A stretch of 64,000 nucleotides of DNA from Rutidosis leptorrhynchoides. Lineage: Eukaryota > Streptophyta > Magnoliopsida > Asterales > Asteraceae. The translations under genes and the position numbers were made by a program. Under the pieces are notes generated by a model. That model was not told the DNA's origin, searched no databases, and saw only the letters and a program-made list of their open reading frames with translations. Of this stretch, positions 23,265 to 39,134 are shown piece by piece; positions within the stretch are counted from its first letter, which is position 1, and the number at the start of each line of letters is the position of its first letter. Where the stretch lies: the NCBI RefSeq assembly GCF_046630445.1, contig NC_092339.1, positions 314,339,501-314,403,500 of the forward strand, in the 5' to 3' direction.

Positions 23265-23285
23265 CTTGATTTAGTGGCACTTTTT
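23265..23285 (+). mobile_element. Right end of the short inverted-repeat element
   Basis: ATTTAGTGGCACTTTTT mirrors AAAAAGTGCCACTAAAT at 4894. Similar TGTATGCCA text continues just to the right (23309), so the true edge could lie somewhat further out. Confidence 0.4.
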
Positions 23286-24599
23286 AAGCTTTTTGTGGTA
23301 CATTTTGTATGCCATTAAATGTAATTTTATTTGTATAAACTTGCTTCTTGCAAGTTGGTCATATCATTGCATATGTATACTTCTTTTATATGAAATAGAA
23401 CCTCATGCCTTTAAAAAGAAGTTGCAAGGATAGACAAAATAAAAAGAAGAAATGATAGAAGAAAAAGACAAGCAACCATGGGGAACAATGTTTATAAAAA
23501 AGCACACACTTTGACATATATCTTAAAAATGGTACAATTGGGTAAAAAACTCTAACTTAATATGAAAATTAGTCTGTTCTAAGATACATAGAATCAGACA
23601 CACCTTCTCGAACATACACAAATGGAAACAGAACTTAATACACAAAAAATTAAACAACCCCTAAGTATGCTTATTAGGTGCATGGGGTGTTAATTAAGCA
23701 CATTAACATGAAAGTGAGTCAATTTGGTTCTCATTTCCCTAATAGCAGGTCAAACGGGTAAGAAAGTTCTGCAACAGTGTGTCGTTGACTACATATATGA
23801 AACAATACGATTCTAAGTCTTCTTCAGAGCAATAGCAAACTATGAATCAACAACACATACAATTCATACAAAACTGCTTTTCTACCTTCACTTTTATAAT
23901 AAAAATGTGTACAATCTTTTTGATCAAGCACACTTTCTTAAGTGACAAATAGGTGTAAAGAAGATTACCGCTTTAGGAGAATGTACCCTGCCTAATTTAT
24001 GTGTAGTAGTGCCTAATTTATGTGTAGTAGTGTAAGATGCTTCCTTATCCAAATCATACACTTTGTCAACTTTCCATCTGGGGATCTTTTTCTACAATCA
24101 TACTCCGTACTTTATTATATGTTTAAATAGAAGAAAGTAACGAAACGGGAAAGCTGAAAATAGATATAATGGTCAAGCTTATGTTACAAAGAGCATACTC
24201 AGAAACCTATAAAACATGTAACATCAATAATAGTCAGAGTAAAATCATACCATGTGCCTTTCAAAATTGATCCTATCAAGTCTTGATCCTATCTTATATA
24301 ATTAGTTTCAACTTTCAGATTAAATCTAGCAATCCTTAGGTAATCATTAGAAGTTGCTTATCATCCTATATCCTATATGTATAAAATGAACAAAGTAAAA
24401 GAAATCACACAGGTGCACACATGTTTAAGCAGACAAAAAGTACATTGCGAAAGAATATTATTGAACAAAATACACAATAGTGACTCTATCATAAGCTAAG
24501 ATTCCCTTATTTCATTACATAACTACACTTTATGATGTCAATTCGGCCACTTTTCGAAAGGAATAATCAGCATTCGCAAGAACCTAAACCTCACAATTA
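23286..24599. other. Intergenic sequence, no gene seen
   Basis: This is AT-rich unique-looking sequence. The only structure noticed is a 21-bp direct duplication, TGCCTAATTTATGTGTAGTAG, at about 23990-24031, and an ACTCCGTAC block near 24103 of the kind found at MITE ends. TTA at 24597-24599 is the target duplication of the next element. Confidence 0.5.
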
Positions 24600-24949
24600 G
24601 ACGACTTGTAACGGGAGCACGGCCACGCCGTGAGTGGTGATGTGGCAACCGGCCACGCAGGGAGGAAGGAGGTAGCGGGGCGTGGCTGGGGGCGGCGGCG
24701 GTGACGTTGCGGTGGTGGCGTGGGTAGGCGACGGGGGTGGTAACGGGAGTGGGTGAAATTGATTGGGACACTTGGCAATTTTTTTAATTAATTTTCAATG
24801 TATCCGTTGCAATTTGGGCAAATTAAAAAAAAAAAAATTTAATCCAATATTATTTATCCTATATATACACACCCATTTTACTCATTCTATATACATTTCT
24901 TTCCTCCTTACTTTTCCTTTCTTATTTACAAATACTATAAAATTTCATA

Positions 24950-26263
24950 ATGGATAAAACATTCAAAATGCTCGAATTTATTATTGATGACGATTCGGAT
25001 GATGAAAAAATATATAATTTTATTAGTAGTTTGGCGGACGAAGATGTCGAGGGAGAAGCTTCAAGTTCACGAGTCCCTCGCCCCCGTACCTATATTCCAA
25101 GGGATCGTGAAGATGCGGCAGTGAGGTTATACAACGATTATTTTTCTGAAACTCCAAACTATACGGAAAAGAACTTTAGGCGACGTTATCGAATGAGTCG
25201 TGAATTATTTCTCCGTATCATCGAAGGTATATCTAACTTTAATAGTAGCGATATTCCCGATTATTTTATGTTTTTTAGGGAACGTCCCGATGCTACTGGT
25301 CGTCAAAGTTTGACGATACTACAAAAATGCACGGCGGCCATACGTCAAATGGCGTATGGAACTACACCTGATTTACATGACGAATACATAAAAATTGGTG
25401 AGAAAACAGCTGCTTTATGTTTAGATAATTTTTGTAAATGCGTGTTTCATTTGTTTGCTAGACAGTACTTGAGAAAACCAACAGCCGAAGATATTGCTCG
25501 GCTGTATAATTTTCATGCCCAAAAACATGGTTTACCGGGTATGCTTGGTAGTATTGATTGTATGCATTGGGAGTGGAAGAATTGTCCAATTGCGTGGCAA
25601 GGTCAATATACTAGAGGAGATAAAAAAGGCCCGTCCATTATGCTTGAAGCAGTCGCCTCGCAAGATTTGTGGATATGGCATGCATTCTTTGGTATGGCGG
25701 GTGCGAACAACGACATTAACGTTTTAAATTATTCACCATTGTTCAACACCATTAAAAATGGAACTGCTCCACCTTCACCATTCGATGTTAACGGCCATCA
25801 CTACGAAAGAGCTTATTACCTAGGTGATGGTATATACCCCGATTGGGCAATGTTGGTCAAAGCTCCCCATTCTCCAACTGACGAACCGCGGAAAAAATTT
25901 AAAAGGTTTCAAGAAAGTGCGAGAAAAGATATTGAGCGTGCATTTGGAGTATTACAGGGTAGATTTCAAATGTTAAAAACTCCGGCGAGATTTTTGGACT
26001 TCAACAAAATAAGAAGACATATGTATGCGTGTATCGTATTACATAACATGATTCAAGAAAATAACGGGTTTGTTATTGGGAAGAAAGAAGAAAGAATGAT
26101 ACAACGGAACCCACCACGTCGGTTACTCAGGGATTTGAGGGATCGAGATGCAATGGTTAAGGAAATAAGAGATAGGCAAGTTCACAAACAGTTAGAGGCA
26201 GATTTAACCGAGCACGTTTGGAACTTATCACCTTACTTTCGTACCGCTAATATTATTGAGTAA
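24950..26263 (+). CDS. PIF/Harbinger transposase (ALP1-like)
   Basis: A 437-residue protein of the plant Harbinger transposase family (DDE superfamily). These enzymes cut the element at its ends and insert it at TTA/TAA; domesticated relatives include ALP1. The N-terminus is acidic (residues 10-40). A region around 72-95 (FRRRYRMSRELFLRIIE) is the usual family start. The catalytic acids are visible as D203 in SIDCMHW, D255 in GANNDINVL and E329 in KDIERAFG, with GDGIYP at 292-297. The length is normal and the frame is open from start to stop with no intron. A TATA box (CCTATATATAC) lies about 85 bp upstream of the chosen start. Activity is plausible but unproven. Confidence 0.92.
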   Translation: MDKTFKMLEFIIDDDSDDEKIYNFISSLADEDVEGEASSSRVPRPRTYIPRDREDAAVRLYNDYFSETPNYTEKNFRRRYRMSRELFLRIIEGISNFNSSDIPDYFMFFRERPDATGRQSLTILQKCTAAIRQMAYGTTPDLHDEYIKIGEKTAALCLDNFCKCVFHLFARQYLRKPTAEDIARLYNFHAQKHGLPGMLGSIDCMHWEWKNCPIAWQGQYTRGDKKGPSIMLEAVASQDLWIWHAFFGMAGANNDINVLNYSPLFNTIKNGTAPPSPFDVNGHHYERAYYLGDGIYPDWAMLVKAPHSPTDEPRKKFKRFQESARKDIERAFGVLQGRFQMLKTPARFLDFNKIRRHMYACIVLHNMIQENNGFVIGKKEERMIQRNPPRRLLRDLRDRDAMVKEIRDRQVHKQLEADLTEHVWNLSPYFRTANIIE

Positions 26264-26484
26264 TTTGTTATGTATTTCTAGTTTCGTTTAAGATTTTTAA
26301 ATTACGTAATTTTTAATTTCAGTATTTTTAATTAATGTTATTCGTGTTTACTTATTGAGTAATGTAATTTTATTTTTAAACATCACTTTTATTGAACACA
26401 CCAACGGTTACATTTTTAAACAAGAACTAAATTAAACTGAAATACAACATAAGATCTTAAAACACAACACAAATTTTGATGAAT

Positions 26485-26913
26485 TCAGTAGAGTTCATCA
26501 AAAAAACGACCATCTGTGTCGTACTCTGGAGCCACCGGTTCTTCTTTTTCTTCTTCGTTTGCTTCATCGATGTAACGCCAACCCAACGTTTCTTCATCTT
26601 CATTAACCACATACAGAGTAATGCGGTTACCACGATCTTCAATGGTATCTTTTATCCCGTACCATTGATCGTAGGTACGAAGATACCTTGCCTCCATCTC
26701 ATCATCATAATCGTCTTCAAAAAACATCACACCCGTGTATTCACACGGTACATTTGCCTTCAGAAAGGCTAGCAGATCGTCTAAACCAACATCACGGATA
26801 TCGATTCCTTCGAATGAAATTTTTTTGCCAAACTTGTAGACCTTGTAATGATTACGGAAATCACCCCCGTAATGAACATCGTATGCAACAATCATTGGGG
26901 GAATTGTTTTCAT
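26485..26913 (-). CDS. Second Harbinger gene: small PB1-like protein
   Basis: A 142-residue acidic protein read toward the transposase gene and inside the transposon ends. The first half (IVAYDVHYGGDFRNHYKVYKF, about residues 8-28, then GLDDLLAFLKANVPC) resembles the PB1-like domain found at the N-terminus of many plant MULE-type proteins. The C-terminus is strongly acidic (DEANEEEKEEP). PIF/Harbinger elements usually pair the transposase with a Myb/SANT-like DNA-binding protein; no Myb repeat is seen here. It may be the partner protein of this lineage or an acquired host-like domain. The domain call is from motif memory. Confidence 0.6.
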   Translation of the reverse strand: MKTIPPMIVAYDVHYGGDFRNHYKVYKFGKKISFEGIDIRDVGLDDLLAFLKANVPCEYTGVMFFEDDYDDEMEARYLRTYDQWYGIKDTIEDRGNRITLYVVNEDEETLGWRYIDEANEEEKEEPVAPEYDTDGRFFDELY

Positions 26914-27284
26914 TTTGACTATTGAAAGTGGTTTGATTTTGAGTTGAGTAGTGAAGTGTGTGAAATGAGTTGGGTATGTGGGTGTATTTATTGGTGAAAA
27001 GTATCATTTAAAAAAAAAAAAAAAAACGTTCGGATTTTTATAGCCGTTTATTTTGAATTTTAAATTTTAAATTTAAAAATATTAATACTAAATTCAAAAA
27101 AGAAATAAATAAAACAGAAAAAATTAAAAATAAAATGCCACATCAGCTTTCCACTAACCCACACCACTAACCCACACCACAAACCCACACAACCACTACT
27201 TCACTCAAACCACTCACACGTCCTAGTCATCAAAAAGCAACCCACGCCCCCAACCCACGCCCCCTACCGTTACGAATGGTCTTA

Positions 27285-28150
27285 CCATGTTTAAGACTAT
27301 CAATTGAAGAGTAGAAACAATTTTGAATTGAGTAAACAGATTTAAATTTTGCTCAATACGATATGACTATATACATTTCTTATGTACCTATGGTTAGTAT
27401 TCTATGTCAACAAATAAATATTGGCTCACAATTACTTGACGTTTGCCAATTCTAAAAAAAAAAAAAAATATCTACCACAAAATTGATTCAAAACTTCCCG
27501 TTCCAATTCTCTTAAAGAATGTCACACATAATTAGATTATTAATGGTCCTCAAACATATATATAAATATAAGAGTAAAACTAACACTCTCACCAGAAACG
27601 GGTTGTTTGTTACCACATTTCCTTTGCTTTTTTAAGCTAACATTATTGACATGTATATAATAGTATAATCTTGCTAATAAGTACAATGATAAAATTTCAG
27701 ATAAAAAAAAAGTTATAAACAAAATCCATAGATGCACATATCATCACAAAACCAATAATCAGCAACAAAGAATAAGAATCAGTACCAAAACACCATAAGA
27801 AGAACAATGAAAAAATACAGTGACAAATCATATAATTATAGTAATCATTAATCAATCGGGAGATGATATTTTCAAATACAATTTTGATAGATCCACAACT
27901 TTTTGAACATATCTTCCTAAAATACCCTCAAATAAATTCTAACATGAAACTTGTATAACACATCATTTAAGGGCATTACAGTAAACTTAAATAGATTTAT
28001 CACAAATGAATTTGGAAATATCAGTTCCCAATCAATAACACAAATACTTCCCTAATTAAATACTCCTTTTTCTTTTTTATTGCTTATTTGGAAAAGAAAT
28101 AGAAACAGACCAGAAAGGAAGACTAAAATCAAGGATTACAATTATCAATT
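27285..28150. other. Upstream region of PHS1, no other gene seen
   Basis: This is AT-rich sequence between the Harbinger element and the PHS1 start codon. It holds homopolymer A runs and no reading frame or repeat I can name. It presumably contains the PHS1 promoter and 5' untranslated region, but no convincing TATA box was chosen. Confidence 0.4.
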
Positions 28151-32589
<4,439 letters not shown>

Positions 32590-34042
32590 CTATCTTGATG
32601 CTATATGGTCACCATAATGTCGGACGCATTGACAAGTAGTCAAGTACAGTTCATCGGTGATCCCTTCCAAATTAGTATTGTCATTAACTTCGTAGTACTA
32701 ATATATTAGATAGATGAAAAGTAACGTAGGCAGGTCACATCTTTAACCATTAACCAAAAATGCTCGAAAAATAGAAAAATTCAACAAACTCCAAATGATC
32801 CAAAGTTGTGGAAGTCTAAACTTGAGTTTGTTACTATAGGATTGCATTATGGGCTAGTGCAGAAATAACAAAAATATACTTGATACTTGATGACATGTGG
32901 CTAGACTCTAACTAACTAATCATGCTGTTTGACTGTCTTTTATGTATCCATTAGGAATAGTAATTAGTATTAGTGCTTGTACATTATTACTTGGGAAATT
33001 TGAGCCTCGTCATGGGAAAATATCAGTAATGATTAATGTAATCTTGAACTTGACACGTGAAGTTGGGACGGTGGGTTTTGCTACTTAACAAATTTTATAG
33101 GATCTGATTTATTATTAGTCTTGTTATAAAGTTTGACCTAGGTATACCAAATAATCACTTTATCTAATGATCTAGCGGAGATTCATTTCACATTATCTAA
33201 CAGTCTCCCCTGTAAATGTTAGGGTGCAACTTATGTGTGTAAATGTTAGGGTGCAACTTATGTGTCACATCGGATAGTAAAAGAAAACAATGCTTGACTA
33301 TAAGCACATGAGTTACCCTCTATTACCAATTGATTTTTAGGTACTAAGGAATTCAGTGGACTTGTTCTTGAAAATTAAAGCCAAATTGTAATTTAAGTAC
33401 TTGATTAGTGATTTTATGAACTTGTAATTGAGTACTTTATACATTGAGGTGGTTTATCTATTTATACCAGTAAGAGGGTAACTACTAATCCTACTTTTAG
33501 AAAGGAGCCATTTACTTTTGAGCATACATAGAGAATCTCTCCATTTTATTCCTTTTACTTTTGTAAAAGGAGGTGTAGAGTTTATATCCGTTACTTTGTG
33601 ATATCCTAAGTTGGCTTGTGTTCTTCTATACTTGGAAATGATGAAGACGACTTTCTCCAGATCCAAAGATAATATTCCTCTTTTATCTACAACCTCTTCT
33701 TTATGGCTCTTGATGCTTCTGTTTTACGCTCGTGCTGCCTCTTCTTTATGGTTCCTACCGCCTCTTCTTTATGGTTCCTGCTACATCCAAATTTCGCTCA
33801 ATCATTTCTTTGCACGGGATAGTGAGGAACGAGAATTCAGCTCCGACACCCGAGTGTCCCGAAAATATCTCCGATAACGAACTCATTGAATTGACCTCTT
33901 GATTTCGTAACCCTCCGCGATAAAATCACCATCATAATGCAACTGGTGCGCCCTGTTACATCATAACTTGCCACTGGTGTGATCAACTTTCCTGGCACAT
34001 AGACATGCCCTTAAGTTTACCGCGATCAACTAAGTCGCCTGG
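32590..34042. other. Region downstream of PHS1, no gene seen
   Basis: It presumably starts with the PHS1 3' untranslated region. A 27-bp direct duplication (TGTAAATGTTAGGGTGCAAC and following bases) occurs at 33212-33263. A triplicated CTCTTCTTTATGG-type block occurs at about 33695-33780. The right part borders copia-type LTR remains, so much of it may be old retroelement interior, but no coding motif is visible. Confidence 0.45.
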
Positions 34043-34105
34043 TCTAATACCACTTGTTAGGAATTGTACTCGATCTTCGAACATTGAAGCTCTGATACCA
34101 CTTCT
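34043..34105 (-). other. Copia-type primer-binding sites next to LTR edge
   Basis: Read on the minus strand, TGGTATCAGAGC (34089-34100) is the classical initiator-Met tRNA primer site, five bases from an LTR end at 34106. A second similar unit, TGGTATTAGACC next to TGTTAGGAATTGT read in plus (about 34043-34067), lies just beside it, as if two related LTR edges sit in tandem. Confidence 0.55.
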
Positions 34106-34721
34106 TGAGAATTGTGGACCCAACAAGACAAGTGATTTACACCAATCACTAACTCACAAACGACAAACGTATTAGCTAAAGCATAAAAACGATAAAATAA
34201 AGATAAACGACGCAAGATTTATACGTGATTATATCCCAACTCCAAACAGTGAGAAGAGTTTCGTTCACGGGCACAAACCAGGGATTTCTTACTATAAATT
34301 TCGTGCACACAATTACAAGTTACGTAAGGTTGTATTTATAGTGCTAAACTAATTAGAATCCAAACTAGAATAGGACTCCTAATCGCACAAGAAATCTTGC
34401 GTCAGACCGAACCTTGTGACCCCGATCTTCTAATCATGGTTGCGAGCTACCTTGATCAGAACACCCGAATCCTCTATTTGCACTTCGTGACTACAAGTGT
34501 GTTCATTACTGTCACAAGTTTTTCCCCGATCCTTGCATTTGCATCTTGTTTAAACTTCTTCGCACTCCAACAAAAAGTATTGGTGGGCCACCCCAATCTG
34601 AGAGTCATGTTTGATCAACACTTGAAGTTTCCCATTTTGTCCTGGTACGGTGTAACGGTGGTACCCAATCTGCCCATTTTGCCACCTGTTGTCCAAAGAA
34701 AAATTAAATGCACAATGTCAT
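34106..34721 (-). mobile_element. Copia-type LTR remnant
   Basis: On the minus strand it would run from TGACATTGTG (34721) to ACAATTCTCA (34107), with a TATA box CTATAAATAC near 34334-34343 and the primer-binding site just beyond the end. The part 34140-34330 matches the copia solo LTR at about 46960-47150 (shared text such as TGGAGTTGGGATATAA and GTAAATCACTTGT). No pol is found beside it. The left edge is firm; the right edge is inferred from end similarity. Confidence 0.6.
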
Positions 34722-34771
34722 AGTTCAAGAAAAAACAGTAATGATTTGAAGATAAATCGGGTCACCAGCCA

Positions 34772-34870
34772 TTATCTTGGACCGCAAGAATACCTATTGC
34801 TTTTGATGCCACAAAGGATATAGAGTATATTCATGATCGCACAAAGGAGCGATTTGTACAGCGTGACATA
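34772..34870 (+). pseudogene. Fragment of a LysM-type receptor-like kinase
   Basis: The 33 codons read LSWTARIPIAFDATKDIEYI and then HDRTKERFVQRDI. This resembles the kinase segment of CERK1/LYK receptors, which read LxWxxRVQIALDxARGLEYI, then HEHTxxxYxHRDIK. Only the segment ending at the catalytic-loop HRD is present, and that motif reads QRD here. It is bounded by a 19-bp direct repeat (34752-34770 and 34868-34886). It is a captured gene fragment, not a working kinase. Confidence 0.55.
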
Positions 34871-34887
34871 AATCGGGTCACCAGCCA

Positions 34888-36227
34888 GTTAATTCAACTT
34901 TACTCACCAAAGTATGTAATGTCTTACTTTAAAGGATGGAAGGTGGCAAGTATGTTGCATTAAACGGGTTACAAATATTGTTACAAATTGAAATTTTGGT
35001 TAAAAGAAATTATCAGTTAATTTTGGTTATAGGCTGATATTAGTGTCAAAGATTTTCCTTTCATGACATGATGTGTAAGCCGGTTTTTAGCTCATATGGT
35101 GCAATGGAATTTGGAACAGTTTCCCTATTAGTACATACTACGTAATTAACTATACTGTCAGTTTTATTTTTTAATTAAGAACAACAAACTTTTACACTAT
35201 TTAGAAATTAATAATTTTAATCATATTCATAAAACTTATCCTATCAAATGAGTGCCTTTTTCTTTTTAAGGAATATGAGAAATGAAAAAGAAAATATATA
35301 TAAAAAAACATGTTTTGGTTATTAGGTATATGAGGATTAGCATGATATTTAGTTAACCTCGTGTTACAAATTATTTTATTAGTGGACATTTTGGTTGGAC
35401 AGGACTTTTTGTGTTCATGTGGTTTCTTGATTCAAATTTAAAGTGTTCTCCACGTAATAAGTTCAAGTGTCCCACATTGGTTGTAATTGCTATTCATCTT
35501 GTGCCCCTTTTTCAGTTTGTATTACAGAAATAAAATAACTTTTGTGTTAGGTCCCTTCATTAGTTTCTTTCCCCAATATACCTCAATTAAAAACTTACAC
35601 AAGATCTTATTTGTACTGTTGTTATTATCACTTAAACTTTTGTTAGGCTAGAATGATAAATCAGTTGTGAAACTTTAAATTTAAATGACCAAGTATATAA
35701 ACGTACACGATAAAAATGTTAGATGGAAAAAGGTCAAAAACGGTCATTGAATAACATGGTTTGCTGGCCTGAACAAGAAAAATCTAATCCGTTTATTCGT
35801 TTACCGTTTATGTTTACTTACTCAGTGAGACGAAGCACGCGCTATGCAATAACGGACCTGAAAAAGCACATCTAAGCTGTGTTTACAAGCTTTAATGTAA
35901 TACCTTTCATTTCATTTCATTTCATTTATTTACTCTGCTTTAAAATCTAATCAATAAATTATGTTTTCCCGATTACCAAAAGACTCTTCAATATACATTA
36001 TGTTACGATAACAAACATATCACAAGAACAGATACTTTTATCAGCACAAAAAATAGGGTATAAATTGAAGTAGCATATATAAATCTTGACAATTTAAGAT
36101 CTGTACAACAGCAGTGTGTATCTGCATCATTCTATCAGCACAACAACATCGACACGTGATGAAAAATACTCACACACTTGTGACTTGCAAATGTCAAATG
36201 TATATAATATAATAGCTAATCTTGTCA
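34888..36227. other. Intergenic sequence between convergent host genes
   Basis: AT-rich with no reading frame of note. TTTCATTTCATTTCATTT (about 35907-35925) is a small tandem repeat. The right end presumably includes the 3' untranslated region of the lipase gene. Confidence 0.45.
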
Positions 36228-39134
36228 CTAAACATGGTTAGGCATTGTTGGAATTTTTCTAAACGCGTGTTTTCTACAACGCTCAAATATACTGTCGTAT
36301 ATCAGATCAAACTGTACCCCTGCTCTTACTCTATTCAATATGAAAAGAATGTGATCACCCTCCACTATTTTGTAATACCTACAAGAGTGACAATATATAA
36401 TCAACATGACACATTTTCACCTAATATAACTATTTTATGGATTTTTGTAACGCCAGTCCTAAGAGCTGTCAAGGTGCATAAAACGTTGGTATAAAAGAAT
36501 AACCGTAAATTAAAAGTCAATAATATCCGCAATGTACTACCCAGTTATGCACGTAAACGACAACCCTTAGGGTGGTTGTTACAAAAATCCATATTTTTTT
36601 TTTTTATCTAATATAACTATTTCGAATGAGCTTTGAATAGGTGTACCATATGCCTGGTTGCAATGGCTGACATTCAGAATCTTCAACCACATATCGATTA
36701 GGGTGTTCAACCGGTAGACGAGGATGTGTCATCGATACAGTATTTAATGCGCCATCATTATCCCACCATTCTTCGTCCCTAAAAATCGAATTTATAATGC
36801 GAATATACAATATACAGCTCAGAATACAACCATTTGTATAAATAAAGGTTCATTTAGGTTGTTATTTTTTGGAAACCGGTCAAATGGGTTAAAAAATACT
36901 CCGTCTCAAAGTAATTTGACTTTTAAAAGTCTTTCATTTATAACTTTGACTTTAAATAGTTTTGTTTGTTTTATATAATATTGTTTTATTGAAGAATGTT
37001 GTGTTTACTCGCCCTCTCGGGTAGCCCGAACAGAGAAAATCTTCTACCTTTTACCTATTACCTAAAGAATGTTATGTTAGTTTTGATTTTTGGAATCGTA
37101 TTTAAAAAATTATTAACGAAATCCTACGTTAAGTTGACTATTTGACTTTAAGCCAACCTTACAGAACCCAACACAAGACGACACATTTGAGTAAACCAAT
37201 TTGACCCGTTACCCAACCTGTCCATATATGTATTTACATATAATATTATGCACAAATCTTGAACATTTTCGAATGTAATCCAACCTGTAGCCTTTGAAAG
37301 GGGGAGGGACATCAGGTGGATGTCTCCATTGACACATCTGCAAGACTCTAACGAAAAGCAACGGGTGGATTCCAAATATGTTCGAAGGGACAATGTAACC
37401 CATGAACTTTTTGGTACGTTTAGTCGCGTAACTAAAGTAGTATGTACTGGGAAACGTGTTTAGATGGCTGTTGAGACGTAACGACCCTTGGATCGATAGA
37501 TCAGGAAGGATCCAATCATTAGCAGCAAACGGGCCAGAGTTTCCAACAAGACAATCAACAAGTCCCCAAACACCAGATTTTTTCCATGACATGTTGTAAT
37601 GATCAAACCCGAAATTATAATAATATTTCAAGATGGGTATATCGATCCAATCGTAAACAATAACTCCTATTCGTAGTAATTGAAGAAGGCATATCGATTT
37701 CATTGATTTCCCATCTTCTGGCCTAAAAAAGCAACGAAATTTAATAAATTAATCTCCAAATAAGCAACAGTTTTTAATCAAGAATAGGACTTAAGCTTCA
37801 TTATATTCCCATCTTTGGTAAATTTTGATGAATAAATTTTGAAATTTAAAAGTAAATATTATTAAGATTTAGATAGATTGTTTTGAAATATTACGGAGTA
37901 CTAAAAGTACATATTTGAGTAACTAGATATATCAAACTTACCGTATTCCGTCTAAGTAAGCTCGAGTAGTCCCGTTCATCGCACCAGATAACGATGTTAC
38001 ACTTAATATCCAGTTTTCAGATGTGGTTTCATATCCTTTGAATGCCTGAAAATTTTGCCAAGAGTCAAAATTTTCATACATGTATAAGCATTAATTCAAG
38101 AACATAATCATATTATCCTTAAGACCATAATGCAATGTGCGTTTACATTATGCAAAAGACTGATAAAATGAACATGTTGAAATCAAGCCGAAAAACTAAC
38201 CTTATCAGCCAACATTTGCTGTAAAACCCGTATCACCTGGGCACCAGCCGAATGCCCAACAAAATGAATTGGATGATCTTCATCCCATTGAGGATAATGT
38301 CCTTAACAACCACAAAACCATTTATAACAGAATTTCGTAAAAATTATTCCTACATCATAACTCAAACCGAAAAATCCACAATAAAGTCTAGAGCCTATAT
38401 TTACATATATGATTCCATTGTAGGATCAATAATTTCATTTTTTAATTCAGTAATTATTAAAAAGATAAGTACATTTTCAGCTAACCTTGTTCGTATATCC
38501 TTCCAAATTGGGAATGTCCACAAGCCTTGCTATGTTCTTCACCATAATCAACTTGCCCACCTTTTAAATAATAAAATAATTCCCTAGCCCTAATACAATT
38601 AACCCATACATGTTTAATCAATAGCAAATTATTTTTAAAAACATAATATAAAAACATCATAAAGCAACAAACTTGGTGCTTTTTATTAACATAAGATACA
38701 AACCTGTCATAAATACTTGTTAATGAACCCAAATCAGGCACCAAAACCTTCTCATCTTTCTTTTCTGCCCCAGCAAAATATGATAACCCACCTAATCTCT
38801 GTATTCAAAAACATTAACAAAAAAAGTTCAAATTATGTTAATTAATCAAGATTAGTCAAAAAGGTCAAAACTTCATGATGAAATACATTACCCCTTTTCC
38901 AAATCCAAAAATACCATGAACCAAAACAATGGGAGGAAGATCATTATCAGACCCAATTAATTGTTCATCTCTAATTGATGCTTCAATATTTGACTTGAAA
39001 AACAAACCATTTAAAGCTGATGAAAGATCACCAGCAACAGCAGAGCTAAACATGTAAAACCCATATGATAAATGAACAAAAGAACTCACAAAAAGCTCAA
39101 TTAATTGAAGGGCTGCTACTGAAAACCTAAACAT
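36228..39134 (-). CDS. Lipase-like alpha/beta-hydrolase, eight exons
   Basis: This is a predicted serine hydrolase of the plant family related to bacterial family I.5 triacylglycerol lipases; the natural substrate is unknown. Exons, in reading order on the minus strand: 39134-38892, 38798-38704, 38589-38486, 38301-38201, 38045-37942, 37722-37285, 36778-36647, 36378-36228. Phases agree and give 455 residues. An N-terminal hydrophobic stretch (about 5-40) may be a signal or anchor. VLVHGIFGFGKG (residues 70-81) is the oxyanion region. YLKGGQVDYGEEHS is typical of the family. GHSAG has the nucleophile S165. EGDH near 412-415 offers the catalytic His. The tail RAGVQFDLIYDSIFERCRKH matches plant relatives. 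All introns are GT-AG. No damage is seen. It converges with PHS1. Confidence 0.9.
36895..37140. repeat. Probable MITE remnant in the lipase intron between exons 6 and 7
   Basis: ACTCCGTCTCAAAGTAATTTG near 36900 resembles the ends of Stowaway/Mariner-type MITEs (CTCCGTCTCAAA...). TTGACTTTAA-type words recur across the stretch. Boundaries are not certain. Confidence 0.4.

Larger units (their letters stand above)
24600..27281 (+). mobile_element. PIF/Harbinger DNA transposon with both genes
   Basis: The element has TTA on both sides (24597-24599 and 27282-27284), the 3-bp target typical of PIF/Harbinger. Its ends are imperfect inverted repeats: the left reads GACGACTTGTAACGGGAG and the right, reverse-complemented, reads GACCATTCGTAACGGTAG. 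Repeated GGGGCGTGG-type motifs lie just inside both ends and could be transposase sites. It carries a transposase gene (plus strand) and a second gene (minus strand) ending tail to tail 221 bp apart. Both frames are open, so this copy looks whole and may have moved recently. Confidence 0.88.

Noticed and set aside
24538-24778. Pro/Arg/His-rich minus-strand frames at the Harbinger left end
   Set aside because: They overlap the GC-rich subterminal repeats and the terminal inverted repeat; composition explains them.
34397-34723. 108-residue plus-strand frame
   Set aside because: It runs antisense through the copia-type LTR remnant and matches nothing I recognise.
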